This document shows positions 17,348 to 26,019 of a stretch of DNA of 64,000 bases, one piece after another. Position 1 is the stretch's first letter, and the number at the start of each line of letters is the position of its first letter. The notes beneath the pieces are model-generated. The model saw only the letters and a program-made list of their open reading frames with translations, searched no databases and was not told the DNA's origin. The stretch covers positions 7,572,001 through 7,636,000 of the forward strand of contig NZ_CP107968.1 in NCBI RefSeq assembly GCF_036084755.1. The letters are read 5' to 3'. The position numbers and the translations under genes are program-made. The DNA is from Streptomyces sp. NBC_00370. GTDB taxonomy: Bacteria > Actinomycetota > Actinomycetes > Streptomycetales > Streptomycetaceae.

Positions 17348-17791
17348 TCAGACGGAGGTCTCGATCAGCTCGACGACCGGGCCGTGCGCCAGATCGTCCA
17401 GGTAGACGAAGCGGGTGACGTCAGCGACGGCCGCGTCGAAGACCACCCGCGGCTCCTCGCCCGCCTCGCGCAGCGCGGCGAGATACGCGTCGACGCTCTC
17501 CACGACGTAGGCGAGGTGATGGACGCCCTCGCCGTTGGTCTCCAGGAACTCCGTGTAGGGCGAGCGGCCGGTGAGGGGCTGGATCAGTTCGATCTCGGAC
17601 GCTCCGGTGTTGATGAAGCCGTAGCGGGCCGAGCAGGAGACCTCTTCCCCGTGGAGCCGGGCCGCGGTGAAGCTGAGGTCCGTGACCCGCTCGGTCGTGG
17701 CCGCCCACCGCCGTTCGTAGTCGGCGACGGCACGGTCGAAGTCCGACACCACGATGCCGACGTGGAACAGCGGAGGGAGGGCGAGGGGCAT
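17348..17791 (-). CDS. Glyoxalase/VOC-family protein
   Basis: 147 residues, a single VOC protein. FHVGIVVSDFDRAVADYERR contains the first metal-ligand His, GVHHLAYVVES the second, and GPVVELIE the C-terminal Glu, the pattern of methylmalonyl-CoA epimerase/glyoxalase-like enzymes. ATG 17791 is chosen for the family start. It lies downstream of the Imm5-like gene on the same strand. Confidence 0.88.
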   Translation of the reverse strand: MPLALPPLFHVGIVVSDFDRAVADYERRWAATTERVTDLSFTAARLHGEEVSCSARYGFINTGASEIELIQPLTGRSPYTEFLETNGEGVHHLAYVVESVDAYLAALREAGEEPRVVFDAAVADVTRFVYLDDLAHGPVVELIETSV

Positions 17792-17841
17792 GGTGGTCTC
17801 CTGAAGCGAACTCTGGTCCGTGGACCCGGCGGTTCGATTGT

Positions 17842-18405
17842 TCACCACCCGTCCCGGCCCCGGAGGGCGGTGTCGAGGTCCCGGACGAGCTCACCCACGC
17901 GGCCGCCACCGGCGGGGGCCGCGGGCAGCCGCGCGAGGACCGTGGTGACCGCAGGCGGGGCGTGGCGGCGGGCCCGTTCGACAGCCTCCTCGGCGGCGTG
18001 CCCGTCGGCTTCGGGGGCCAGCTCCGCCGCCCGGGCCGCGTTCGCCGCCGCACCGAGGATGTGTTTGACCTGATGGGCGCTGGCCTTGGGGTGAAGGTAC
18101 GCGGCGCCGGCCGCATGGCTCGCCGCTCGCGCCGCCTCGGCCGCCGCGGGCGAGTCCGCCGCAGGTGAGGCCGCCGCTTCTCCCGCCGCCTTGAACGCCG
18201 CCCACCCACACTGCCGCAGAGCGGCCGTACGCCGGCCGCCCTCCGCGAAGGCACGCGCCGCTTCGATCGCCTCGCGCGGGCGCGGGTCGGCGGGCACGGC
18301 CCGCTCGTAGAGGGACAGCACCCTGCTCGCGCAGTCCGCCGCGTAGCCCGTGATCTCGCGAAGTTCGCGCAGGCTCAGTTCGATCTCGTCCGGGTCGCTC
18401 GACAC
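17842..18405 (-). CDS. Putative immunity protein (Imm5-like domain)
   Basis: 187 residues, helical and Ala-rich. LSLRELREITGYAADCASRV, then DPRPREAIEAARAFAEGGRR and HPKASAHQVKHILGAAANAA match the Imm5-like family annotated as putative immunity proteins. No toxin gene is found beside it. GTG 18405 was chosen to place the family N-terminus; the longer open frame adds an Arg-rich extension antisense to the next gene. Confidence 0.75.
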   Translation of the reverse strand: MSSDPDEIELSLRELREITGYAADCASRVLSLYERAVPADPRPREAIEAARAFAEGGRRTAALRQCGWAAFKAAGEAAASPAADSPAAAEAARAASHAAGAAYLHPKASAHQVKHILGAAANAARAAELAPEADGHAAEEAVERARRHAPPAVTTVLARLPAAPAGGGRVGELVRDLDTALRGRDGW

Positions 18406-18424
18406 AGCTCCATCATCGCGCGGT

Positions 18425-19579
18425 TCACAGACCCATCGACTTGGCCACGATCGTGCGCATGATCTCGCTCGTGCCACCGAAGATCCTGCTCGCCCGGTTG
18501 TCCGCGTAGAGCCGGGCGACGGGATACTCCATCATGAACCCGTAACCGCCGTGCAGCTGAAGGCACTTGTCGACGACCCGGGTCGCGGTCTCCGTACAGA
18601 ACAGCTTGGCCGAAGCGGCCTCGTCCGCCGTCAACTCCCCGGCGTCGAAGGCGTCGAGCGCCCGGTCGGCGACCGCCTGCAGGGCGTCGACGTCGGCCTT
18701 GCAGTCGGCCAGTACGAACTTGGTGTTCTGGAAGGCGGCGAGCGGCTTGCCGAACGCGGTGCGCTCGCGCACGTACTCGGTCGCGAAACGCACCGCCGCA
18801 GCGGCGTGGGCGTACGCGCCGACGGCGATGCCCAGCCGCTCCTGCGGGAAGATGTCCGCCAGGCAGGCGAAGCCGTTGCCGGGCCCGCCGACCACGTTCT
18901 CCGCGGGGACCCGTACGTCGGTGAACGTCATCTCGACGATGTCCGACGAGCGCAGCCCGAGGGTGGCCGGCTCCGAGCTGACGGTGACACCGGCGGAGCG
19001 GGTGTCGACGGCCAGCAGTGACAGACCGCCGCGCCTGTCGTCCCGCCCGGCGCCGGAGGTGCGGCAGGCGACAAGCACCAGATCGGCCTGGGCGCCCCCG
19101 GAGACGAACGACTTGACGCCGCTCAGCAGGTAGTGCGCGCCGTCCTCGGTCGGCTCGGCCGTGGCACTCAGCCCCGCGACGTCGGAGCCGGCACCCGGCT
19201 CCGTGATGGCGATGGCCGTCATCATCTCGCCGGTGGTGAAGGCGGGCAGCCAGCGCTTCTTCTGCTCGTCCGTCGTGTATTTGACGAAAGTCGCGGGAAG
19301 CGCCAAATGGGCACTGGCGCCACCGAAGGTGACCCCGGCCCGCGCACACTCCTCCGCCATGACGGCGTTGTACTTGAAGCTCGTCCGGCCGGCGCCCCCG
19401 TACTCCTCGGGAACACCGAAACCGAGAATACCGAGCTTGCCCAGTTTCAGGTAAAAATCACGGGGGACCCGGCCTGCGGTCTCCCACTCGTGATACATGG
19501 GCGTGATCTCTGCCGCGATGAAGTCCCGCAGTACAGCACGGAACGCCTCATGGTCGTCGTGGAAAGCGGTACGCCGCAC
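18425..19579 (-). CDS. Acyl-CoA dehydrogenase
   Basis: 384 residues, full length. The FAD/substrate motif is AIAITEPGAGSDVAGL and the C-terminal motif is QLHGGYGFMMEYPVARLY followed by RIFGGTSEIMR. Gly replaces the Glu used by short- and medium-chain enzymes in the latter, while a Glu is present in QERLGIAVGAY, the position used by isovaleryl-/long-chain-type enzymes. It therefore probably acts on branched or long acyl-CoA. Divergent from the first P450 gene. Confidence 0.92.
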   Translation of the reverse strand: MRRTAFHDDHEAFRAVLRDFIAAEITPMYHEWETAGRVPRDFYLKLGKLGILGFGVPEEYGGAGRTSFKYNAVMAEECARAGVTFGGASAHLALPATFVKYTTDEQKKRWLPAFTTGEMMTAIAITEPGAGSDVAGLSATAEPTEDGAHYLLSGVKSFVSGGAQADLVLVACRTSGAGRDDRRGGLSLLAVDTRSAGVTVSSEPATLGLRSSDIVEMTFTDVRVPAENVVGGPGNGFACLADIFPQERLGIAVGAYAHAAAAVRFATEYVRERTAFGKPLAAFQNTKFVLADCKADVDALQAVADRALDAFDAGELTADEAASAKLFCTETATRVVDKCLQLHGGYGFMMEYPVARLYADNRASRIFGGTSEIMRTIVAKSMGL

Positions 19580-19727
19580 TGTCGCCCCCGTAGCGCCGAT
19601 CGGTCTTTCGGTCCAACTCCTCGAACGTAATACTCCGTTGTCGAGTCTGTCCAGGGAGTAAGGGGGCCCGCGCGGCAGTGACGGATGTCACGTCACGTAC
19701 AAATCCAGGTAGTGGGTCCTGGCACTC

Positions 19728-19768
19728 TTGTCGTGCGTGGTTGTCATGTGCCTAGTATTCGGTACCGA
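19728..19768 (+). promoter_or_regulatory. Candidate promoter of the diterpene cluster
   Basis: TTGTCG (19728-19733) and TAGTAT (19753-19758) resemble -35 and -10 elements with a 19-nt spacer, overlapping the start side of a TCGGTACCGA palindrome (19759-19768). Spacing is longer than ideal, so this is only a suggestion. Confidence 0.35.
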
Positions 19769-19829
19769 GTTCGGGGACCGCAATGACCGGCGGTCCCTGT
19801 CGGACAGTCAAGAGCTGGGGGAATGGGCT

Positions 19830-21044
19830 ATGAAGCCAGCAGAGGACGCGCCTCTGTTCAATGCGCGCGATCCACGCCTACGAAATGACCCATATCCGCT
19901 CTACCGGCGACTTCGCGAGGCGGAGCCTGTCCATCGCACGCCTTATGGACATTGGGTTGTCTCGGGGTACGACGAAGTCGAGTCGCTCATCCGCAGACCT
20001 CAGTTGAGCAGCGAGTACCCGCAGGACCCCAGATGGGCCGAGCAGCGCGGCGGACCGGACAGTCCGATCGTCGAGGCCACCCGCGACTGGATGCTGATGC
20101 GGGACGGGGAGGCGCATCGCAGGCTGCGCGGCCTGGCCAATCCGGTGTTCACCGCACGGGCGGTACGGGAGACCGCGCCCAGGATCGCCGGCATCGTGCA
20201 CCGGATCATGGACGACATGGGCGGCGGCCGGGACATCGATCTGATCGGCTCGCTCGCCGCACAGGTGCCGGTCACGGTCTTCTGCGGGCTCGGCGGGCTG
20301 CCGGTGGAGGACAGCGACCTGTGCCGGAAGTGGACGGACGCGCTGGGGCACGTCATCGATCCGGCTGTCGACGAGACCACCCGTACGGCCATGAACGACG
20401 CGGCGAAGGAGTTCGGCGCCTACATCGCCGAGCATCTGGCCAGGCGGCGCGCCGCCCCGCAGGACGACATCCTCTCCCGGCTGCTGCTGGCCGAGTTCGA
20501 CGGTCAGAGGCTCACCGACGACGAGATCATCGCCAACGTCATGATGTTCTTCATGGGCGGCCACGAGACGACCGTCAACCTCATCGGCAACGGCATGCTG
20601 GGCCTGCTGCACCACCCTGACCAGCTGCGGGCGCTGCGCGCCGACCCCGGTCTCGTCCAGGACGGCATCGACGAACTGCTGCGCTACGACGCGCCGATCC
20701 AGCTCGTGGCGCGTATCACCACCGACGACATCGAGATCGCGGGCACGACCGTCCCGGCCGGCTCCAAGGTGATGATCCTGCTCGGCGCGGCCAACCGCGA
20801 CCCGCTGCGCTACCAGGACCCCGACCGGCTCGACCTGTCCCGGAAGGACGTGCGTCCGCTGTCCTTCGGCGGTGGCCCGCACTACTGCATCGGCGCGATG
20901 CTCGCGAAGACCGAGGCCCGGCTGGTCTTCACCGAACTCGTCAGCCGCTACCGCGACATCACCCTGTCCTGCGAGGACGTCGTATGGCGCCGGCAGGTCA
21001 ACATCCGCGGCCTCAGTGAGCTGCGCGTCGACCTCGTGTCCTGA
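19830..21044 (+). CDS. Cytochrome P450 (class I bacterial type)
   Basis: 404 residues. The oxygen-binding helix is MGGHETTVN, the K-helix ExxR is ELLRYDAP, and the heme motif is FGGGPHYCIGAML (Cys near residue 353). ATG 19830 with GGGGGAATGGG just upstream is preferred over the longer open frame from 19728, whose extra residues do not look like P450. It is the first gene of the diterpene cluster and differs in family from the two P450s after the cyclase. It probably hydroxylates the terpene skeleton, which has no equivalent in the minimal cyclooctatin set. Confidence 0.93.
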   Translation: MKPAEDAPLFNARDPRLRNDPYPLYRRLREAEPVHRTPYGHWVVSGYDEVESLIRRPQLSSEYPQDPRWAEQRGGPDSPIVEATRDWMLMRDGEAHRRLRGLANPVFTARAVRETAPRIAGIVHRIMDDMGGGRDIDLIGSLAAQVPVTVFCGLGGLPVEDSDLCRKWTDALGHVIDPAVDETTRTAMNDAAKEFGAYIAEHLARRRAAPQDDILSRLLLAEFDGQRLTDDEIIANVMMFFMGGHETTVNLIGNGMLGLLHHPDQLRALRADPGLVQDGIDELLRYDAPIQLVARITTDDIEIAGTTVPAGSKVMILLGAANRDPLRYQDPDRLDLSRKDVRPLSFGGGPHYCIGAMLAKTEARLVFTELVSRYRDITLSCEDVVWRRQVNIRGLSELRVDLVS

Positions 21045-21186
21045 GGCTCGACCCGGCAGACGCGCCCCGTAAACCCCACCCCGCACCCGGCCCGACGAGA
21101 TCCGGCGCGCAACGGCGCGCGACGGCCCGGGCCTTGGCGTGCGCGGAATCGACGTGGCAGACCCCGGAGGGGGACGAAACAGGCAG

Positions 21187-22254
21187 ATGAGTACGCCAAC
21201 CATGCCTCCCGCCCTGCGCGAAGCGGGAATGGTGAAAGACGCCGTCAATACCGTCCTGGAAGACTTCCTGAGGAGAAAGAGGAACGACGCGGAGGAGCCG
21301 CAGATGGGCCGCTTGCTGGGCCACTTCGCGGAATTCCTGGCAGGCGGGAAACGCATTCGTCCACTGCTGTGCGTGACAGGCTGGAGAGGGGCCGGGGGGA
21401 ACAGCGAAAACCCGTCCCTCGTCCAAGTCGCTGCCTCACTCGAAATGTTCCACGCGTTCGCCCTCATTCACGACGACATCATGGACGACAGCGATACGCG
21501 ACGCGGCCGTCCCACCATCCACAGAATGCTCGCCGGAAAACAGGGGGACGATCGCACGGAGCGTTTCGGGCTCAGCGCTGCTGTGCTTCTGGGTGACCTC
21601 GCCTTCGCCTGGTCCGACGAACTCCTGCACACGGCTGGACTCACCCCCGCGCAATACGGGAGTGTGCTGCCGCTGATAACCGAGATGCGCACCGAAGTGA
21701 TGCTCGGGCAGTATCTGGATCTGCGGGCGACGGGTGAACTCTCCGACGATGTCGACGCCACCCTGACGGTCAACCGCTACAAGACCGCCAAATACACGGT
21801 CGAGCGCCCGTTGCATGTCGGGGCGGCCCTCGCGGGCGCGGGTCCCGAGACCCTGGCGGCCTGCACCGCCTACGCCATACCGCTGGGCGAGGCGTTCCAG
21901 CTCCGTGACGACATGCTGGGCGTGTACGGGGATGTCGCGGACACCGGCAAGTCGCGCCTGGACGATCTGCGGGCCGGCAAGAACACCACCCTGGTCGCGC
22001 TCGCGCTGCGGGCCTGCGACCCGGCGCAGGCCGCCCGGCTGCGCACCCTGATCGGCGACCCGCTCCTCGACGAGACGGGCGCGGCGGAGATCCGAGCCCT
22101 GTTCGCGCGCACCGGAGCCAGGGACGCCGTGGAGCGCATGATCGACGACCGCTACCGGCAGGCATTGCGCGCCCTCGAATCCGCCCCGCTCACACCGGGG
22201 GCCACCGCCGACCTCAAACACCTCGCGCGCACGGCTACCAGGAGGAACTCATGA
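21187..22254 (+). CDS. cotB1: Geranylgeranyl diphosphate synthase (CotB1-like)
   Basis: 355 residues, trans-polyprenyl diphosphate synthase. The first Asp-rich motif is DDIMDDSDTRRGRP near residue 96 and the second is LRDDMLGVYGD near 240. It condenses IPP with allylic diphosphates; C20 product is inferred because the next gene is a CotB2-type diterpene cyclase. ATG 21187 is chosen; GGAGGGGG lies somewhat far upstream. Stop and the cyclase start overlap as ATGA (22251-22254), so the two are coupled. Confidence 0.92.
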   Translation: MSTPTMPPALREAGMVKDAVNTVLEDFLRRKRNDAEEPQMGRLLGHFAEFLAGGKRIRPLLCVTGWRGAGGNSENPSLVQVAASLEMFHAFALIHDDIMDDSDTRRGRPTIHRMLAGKQGDDRTERFGLSAAVLLGDLAFAWSDELLHTAGLTPAQYGSVLPLITEMRTEVMLGQYLDLRATGELSDDVDATLTVNRYKTAKYTVERPLHVGAALAGAGPETLAACTAYAIPLGEAFQLRDDMLGVYGDVADTGKSRLDDLRAGKNTTLVALALRACDPAQAARLRTLIGDPLLDETGAAEIRALFARTGARDAVERMIDDRYRQALRALESAPLTPGATADLKHLARTATRRNS

Positions 22255-23192
22255 GCACAGACCTGACCGCTGCCGCCGCCACGCGGGACCAGGCCGCGCC
22301 GGCGCCCGCCGCCGGCGGCACGGCGCGCTACCGGCAGGAAGCCACTGACCGGTTCGCCGAACTGTTCTCCCGGCACATCGACCATCCCCAGCAGAAGGTG
22401 GCGCTGACCGACGCCGAGCTGCGCGAGGTCATCGACGCCTGCAACCGCGCCGTCGCACCGCTCGGCAAGAGCGTCTCCGACAAGCGCTGGATCTCGTACA
22501 TGGACGTCGTGCGCTGGTCGCAGAGCGCCCGTCACATCAAGGACATGGAGGCGTTCAAGGCCGTCTGCGTCCTCAACTGCGTGACGTTCGTGTGGGACGA
22601 CATGGATCCCGAGCTGCACGACTTCGACCTCTTCCTGCCGCAGTTGCGGGCCGTGTGCGAGCGCTACTACGACGGCACGGACGCGGCGTTCGCGTACGAG
22701 GGCGCCCGCGCCTTCGTCACCAGCGACCACATGTTCCGTGACTCGCCGGTCAAGCGGGTGCTCTGCACCACGTCGCCCGAGCAGTACTTCCGCTTCCGGG
22801 TCACTGACGTCGGTGTGGACTTCTGGATGAAGATGTCCTACCCGATCTACCGGCACCCCGAGTTCACCGAGCACGCCAAGACGGGCCTCGCCGCCCGGAT
22901 GACGACGCGCGGCCTCGCCATCGTCAACGACTTCTACTCGTACGACCGGGAGAACGCGCTCGGTCAGATCACCAACTGCTTCCGGCTGTGCGACGTGGCG
23001 GACGAGAGCGACTTCCGGCGCTTCTTCCAGGACCGGCTGGACGACATGACCGAGGACGTCGAGTGCATCAAGGCGTTCGACGACGTCACCCGGGACGTGC
23101 TGCTCGACCTCGTCCACGGCAACTTCGTGTGGACCACCCGCGACCGGCGATACCGGGCGGCCGTGAACGACGTCAACTCGCTCATCCACTAG
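22251..23192 (+). CDS. cotB2: Diterpene cyclase, cyclooctat-9-en-7-ol synthase (CotB2-like)
   Basis: 313 residues, class I terpene synthase that ionises GGPP and makes the 5-8-5 fusicoccane alcohol in the cyclooctatin pathway. The sequence is very close to CotB2 as I recall it. The Asp-rich motif is FVWDDMD (D116, D117, D119) and the NSE motif is NDFYSYDRE (N226, S230, E234). Relative to CotB2 numbering there is a constant +6 shift, and the active-site residues N109, F113, F155, R183, F191, W294 and Y301 are all kept. RBS AGGAGG (22240-22245) lies in the tail of cotB1. Confidence 0.95.
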   Translation: MSTDLTAAAATRDQAAPAPAAGGTARYRQEATDRFAELFSRHIDHPQQKVALTDAELREVIDACNRAVAPLGKSVSDKRWISYMDVVRWSQSARHIKDMEAFKAVCVLNCVTFVWDDMDPELHDFDLFLPQLRAVCERYYDGTDAAFAYEGARAFVTSDHMFRDSPVKRVLCTTSPEQYFRFRVTDVGVDFWMKMSYPIYRHPEFTEHAKTGLAARMTTRGLAIVNDFYSYDRENALGQITNCFRLCDVADESDFRRFFQDRLDDMTEDVECIKAFDDVTRDVLLDLVHGNFVWTTRDRRYRAAVNDVNSLIH

Positions 23193-23204
23193 GGGGACCG
23201 TCCC

Positions 23205-24560
23205 ATGACATCCGTGAAGTCCGCCCCGGCGGAAAAGGCCTGGCGCTCCGGCACCGCCCCGGGCGCGCTGCCCCTGCTCGGGCACGTGCTGTCCCTGTGG
23301 CGTGACCCGCTGGGCTTCCTCGCCTCGCTGCCCGCCCACGGCGATCTGGTCGAGGTACGGCTCGGTCCGAGCCGGGTCTATCTCGCCGCCCACCCGGAGC
23401 TGGTCAGGCAGGTGCTGCTCAATCCGCGCGTCTTCGACAAGGGAGGCGTCTTCGACAAGGCGCGGCAACTCCTCGGCAACAGCCTGTCGGTGTCGCGCGG
23501 TGAGGAGCACCGCTCCCAACGGCGGCTGATCCAGCCCGCGTTCCACTCCACCAAGATCGCCGCCTACACCACCGCCGTCGCCGACGACACCCGTACGGTC
23601 ACCGACCGCTGGCAGCCGGGGGAGACCCGGGACATCGGGGACGCGATGCACGCCCTGCTGATGCGGGTGGCGGCGCGGACGTTGTTCTCCACCGGTCTCG
23701 ACGAGGCCACCGTCGAGGAGGCCAGGCAGTGCCTGCGGACCGTCTCGCACGGCATCTACAAACGCACCGTCGCACCGTTGGGGATCATGGAGAAACTGCC
23801 GACCCCTGGCAACCGCGCCTACGACCACGCCAACACCCGGCTGCGCGAGATCGTCGCCGACATGATCGGCCGCCGCCGCTCCGAGGCCGACCACGGCGAT
23901 CTGCTCTCCACCCTGCTGCGCGCCGAACACCCGGATACCGGCGAGAAGTTGTCCGAGGACCAGGTGCTCGACCAGGTGGTCACCTTCCTCGTCGCCGGCA
24001 GCGAGACCACCGCGTCCACACTGGCGTTCGTCTTCCACCTGCTGGGCACCCTGCCCGACGTGGAGAAGCGGCTGCACGCCGAGGTGGACGAGGCGCTCGG
24101 CGGGCGCACCCCGGTCTACGACGACCTGCCGGCCCTGCCGTACACCCGTAACGTCATCACCGAGGCGCTGCGGCTCTACCCGCCGTCGTGGATGGCGATG
24201 CGGGTGGCGGCGCAGGACACCGAACTCGGCGGAAAGGCCGTGTCCGAGGGGACGATGATCCTTTACAGCGCCTACGCGCTGCACCACAACCCCGAACTGT
24301 TCCCCGACCCCGAGACGTTCGACCCCGGACGCTGGGAAGGCGAGCGGGCGGGACAGGTACAGCGGGGCGCGCTGCTGCCGTTCGGGGCGGGCAGCCACAA
24401 GTGCATCGGTGACGTACTGGCCCTGACCGAGACGGCGCTCATCGTCGCGACCGTCGCCGCCCGTTGGCGGCTGCGTCCGGTACCGGGAAGCCGGCTCAGC
24501 CCGGAGCCGAAGGCCACGCTCGAACCGGGGCCGCTGCCCATGATCTGCGAACGGCGCTGA
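23205..24560 (+). CDS. cotB3: Cytochrome P450 (CotB3-like)
   Basis: 451 residues. Motifs: FLVAGSETTASTLAFVF in the I-helix, EALRLYPPSW for ExxR, FDPGRW, and FGAGSHKCIGDVLA with Cys near residue 399. It starts 12 nt after the cyclase. In the cyclooctatin pathway two P450s of this type hydroxylate the cyclase product; the assignment to CotB3 rests on gene order and similarity. The protein is a close paralogue of the next one, suggesting an old duplication. Confidence 0.9.
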   Translation: MTSVKSAPAEKAWRSGTAPGALPLLGHVLSLWRDPLGFLASLPAHGDLVEVRLGPSRVYLAAHPELVRQVLLNPRVFDKGGVFDKARQLLGNSLSVSRGEEHRSQRRLIQPAFHSTKIAAYTTAVADDTRTVTDRWQPGETRDIGDAMHALLMRVAARTLFSTGLDEATVEEARQCLRTVSHGIYKRTVAPLGIMEKLPTPGNRAYDHANTRLREIVADMIGRRRSEADHGDLLSTLLRAEHPDTGEKLSEDQVLDQVVTFLVAGSETTASTLAFVFHLLGTLPDVEKRLHAEVDEALGGRTPVYDDLPALPYTRNVITEALRLYPPSWMAMRVAAQDTELGGKAVSEGTMILYSAYALHHNPELFPDPETFDPGRWEGERAGQVQRGALLPFGAGSHKCIGDVLALTETALIVATVAARWRLRPVPGSRLSPEPKATLEPGPLPMICERR

Positions 24561-24653
24561 CCGCGAAGCCCTTTGTCGGCGGGCGCCCACCAGAACCGGA
24601 TCCTGCCCCCGACCCCGACCGTCCGTCACCCGTGACCGAAGGACACCCGACGC

Positions 24654-26012
24654 ATGAAGACGCCCCGCGACACGGCCACCCGCGACTGGCGGGTGGCCGC
24701 AGCGCCCCACCGGCTCCCGCTCGTCGGCCACGCCCTGCTCCTGGGGCGCCGGCCGCTGGAATTCCTCAGTTCGCTGCCCGCCCTCGGCGACCTGGTCGAG
24801 CTGCGGATCGGCAGCAAGGCCGCGTACCTGCCCTGCCATCCCGAGCTGGTCCAGCAGGTTCTCCTGAACGCACGGGTCTACGACACCGGCGGCCCGGTCA
24901 AGGAGAAGGCGCGGCCCATCCTGGGCAACGGACTCATCACCTCCGACTGGGCCGACCACCGCCGCCAGCGGCGCATGGTCCAGCCGGCGTTCAACCTCGC
25001 GCGCATCGCCACGTACGCCGAGGTCATGCACGAGGAGTGCGAGACGCACGCGGCCTCGTGGCAGGCGGGCAAGCCGCTCGACATCAGCGACGCCATGCAG
25101 GGCCTGACCGCCAGGGTGACGGCGCGCGCACTGTTCTCCACCGAGATGGCGCCGCACTCGGTCGCCGAGGTGAGGCGCAGCCTGCCGCTCGTGGTGGAGG
25201 GCGCCTACCGCAGGGCCGTCGATCCCACCGGGCTGCTGGCCAGGCTGCCGCTGGCGGCGAACCGCGAGTTCGAAGGGGCGCTCAGCCGGCTGCACGCGCT
25301 CATCAACGGCATCGTCGGGGACTACCGGCAGGCCGCCGAGGACCGGGGCGACCTGCTGTCGGCGCTGCTGGCCGCCCGCGACGACGAGAGCGGTGGCCGG
25401 CTGTCGGACCAGGAGGTCCACGACCAGGTCATGACGCTGCTGCTGGCCGGCGTCGAGACCACGGCCAGCGCGCTGACCTGGGCCTGGCATCTGCTGTCGG
25501 TCAACCCGGCCGCCGAGGCGCGGCTGCACGCCGAGGTCGACGAGGTGCTGGCGGGCCGGACCCCCACGTACGCCGACGTACCGGACCTCGCCCACACCCA
25601 GCGGGTCTTCACCGAGGCGCTGCGGCTCTACCCGTCCGCCTGGATGTACAGCCGCACGGTCACCGAGGACACCGAGCTCGGCGGCCATCGGCTGGCCGCC
25701 GGCGCCGACGTACTGATCAGCCCGTACGTCATCCACCGCATCCCCGGGCTCTTCCCCGACCCGGAGACCTTCGACCCGGACCGGTGGCTGCCCGAGCGCG
25801 CGGGGGACGTCAGCCGTGGCTCCTACCTGCCGTTCGGGGCGGGCAGCCGCAAGTGCATCGGTGACGTCTTCGGTACGACGGAGGCGACCCTCGCGCTCGC
25901 CGCCCTCGCGTCCCGCTGGCGGCTGCGCCCGGTGCCGGGGACCAGGATCAAGCCACGGGCGCAGATGAGCCTGACGGCCGGTCCGCTGCCGATGATCCCG
26001 GAGCCGCGCTGA
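24654..26012 (+). CDS. cotB4: Cytochrome P450 (CotB4-like)
   Basis: 452 residues with the same layout as the previous protein: LLLAGVETTASALTWAW, EALRLYPSAW, FDPDRW and FGAGSRKCIGDVFG (Cys near 399). Probably the later hydroxylase of the cyclooctatin-type pathway. Its stop lies 7 nt from the stop of the convergent P450 gene, leaving no room for a separate terminator. Confidence 0.9.
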   Translation: MKTPRDTATRDWRVAAAPHRLPLVGHALLLGRRPLEFLSSLPALGDLVELRIGSKAAYLPCHPELVQQVLLNARVYDTGGPVKEKARPILGNGLITSDWADHRRQRRMVQPAFNLARIATYAEVMHEECETHAASWQAGKPLDISDAMQGLTARVTARALFSTEMAPHSVAEVRRSLPLVVEGAYRRAVDPTGLLARLPLAANREFEGALSRLHALINGIVGDYRQAAEDRGDLLSALLAARDDESGGRLSDQEVHDQVMTLLLAGVETTASALTWAWHLLSVNPAAEARLHAEVDEVLAGRTPTYADVPDLAHTQRVFTEALRLYPSAWMYSRTVTEDTELGGHRLAAGADVLISPYVIHRIPGLFPDPETFDPDRWLPERAGDVSRGSYLPFGAGSRKCIGDVFGTTEATLALAALASRWRLRPVPGTRIKPRAQMSLTAGPLPMIPEPR

Positions 26013-26019
26013 CGACATG

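Noticed and set aside
22152..26018. 1288-codon minus-strand open frame
   Set aside because: Antisense of cotB1-B4; repeated matches are mirror images of the paired P450s, not a protein family.
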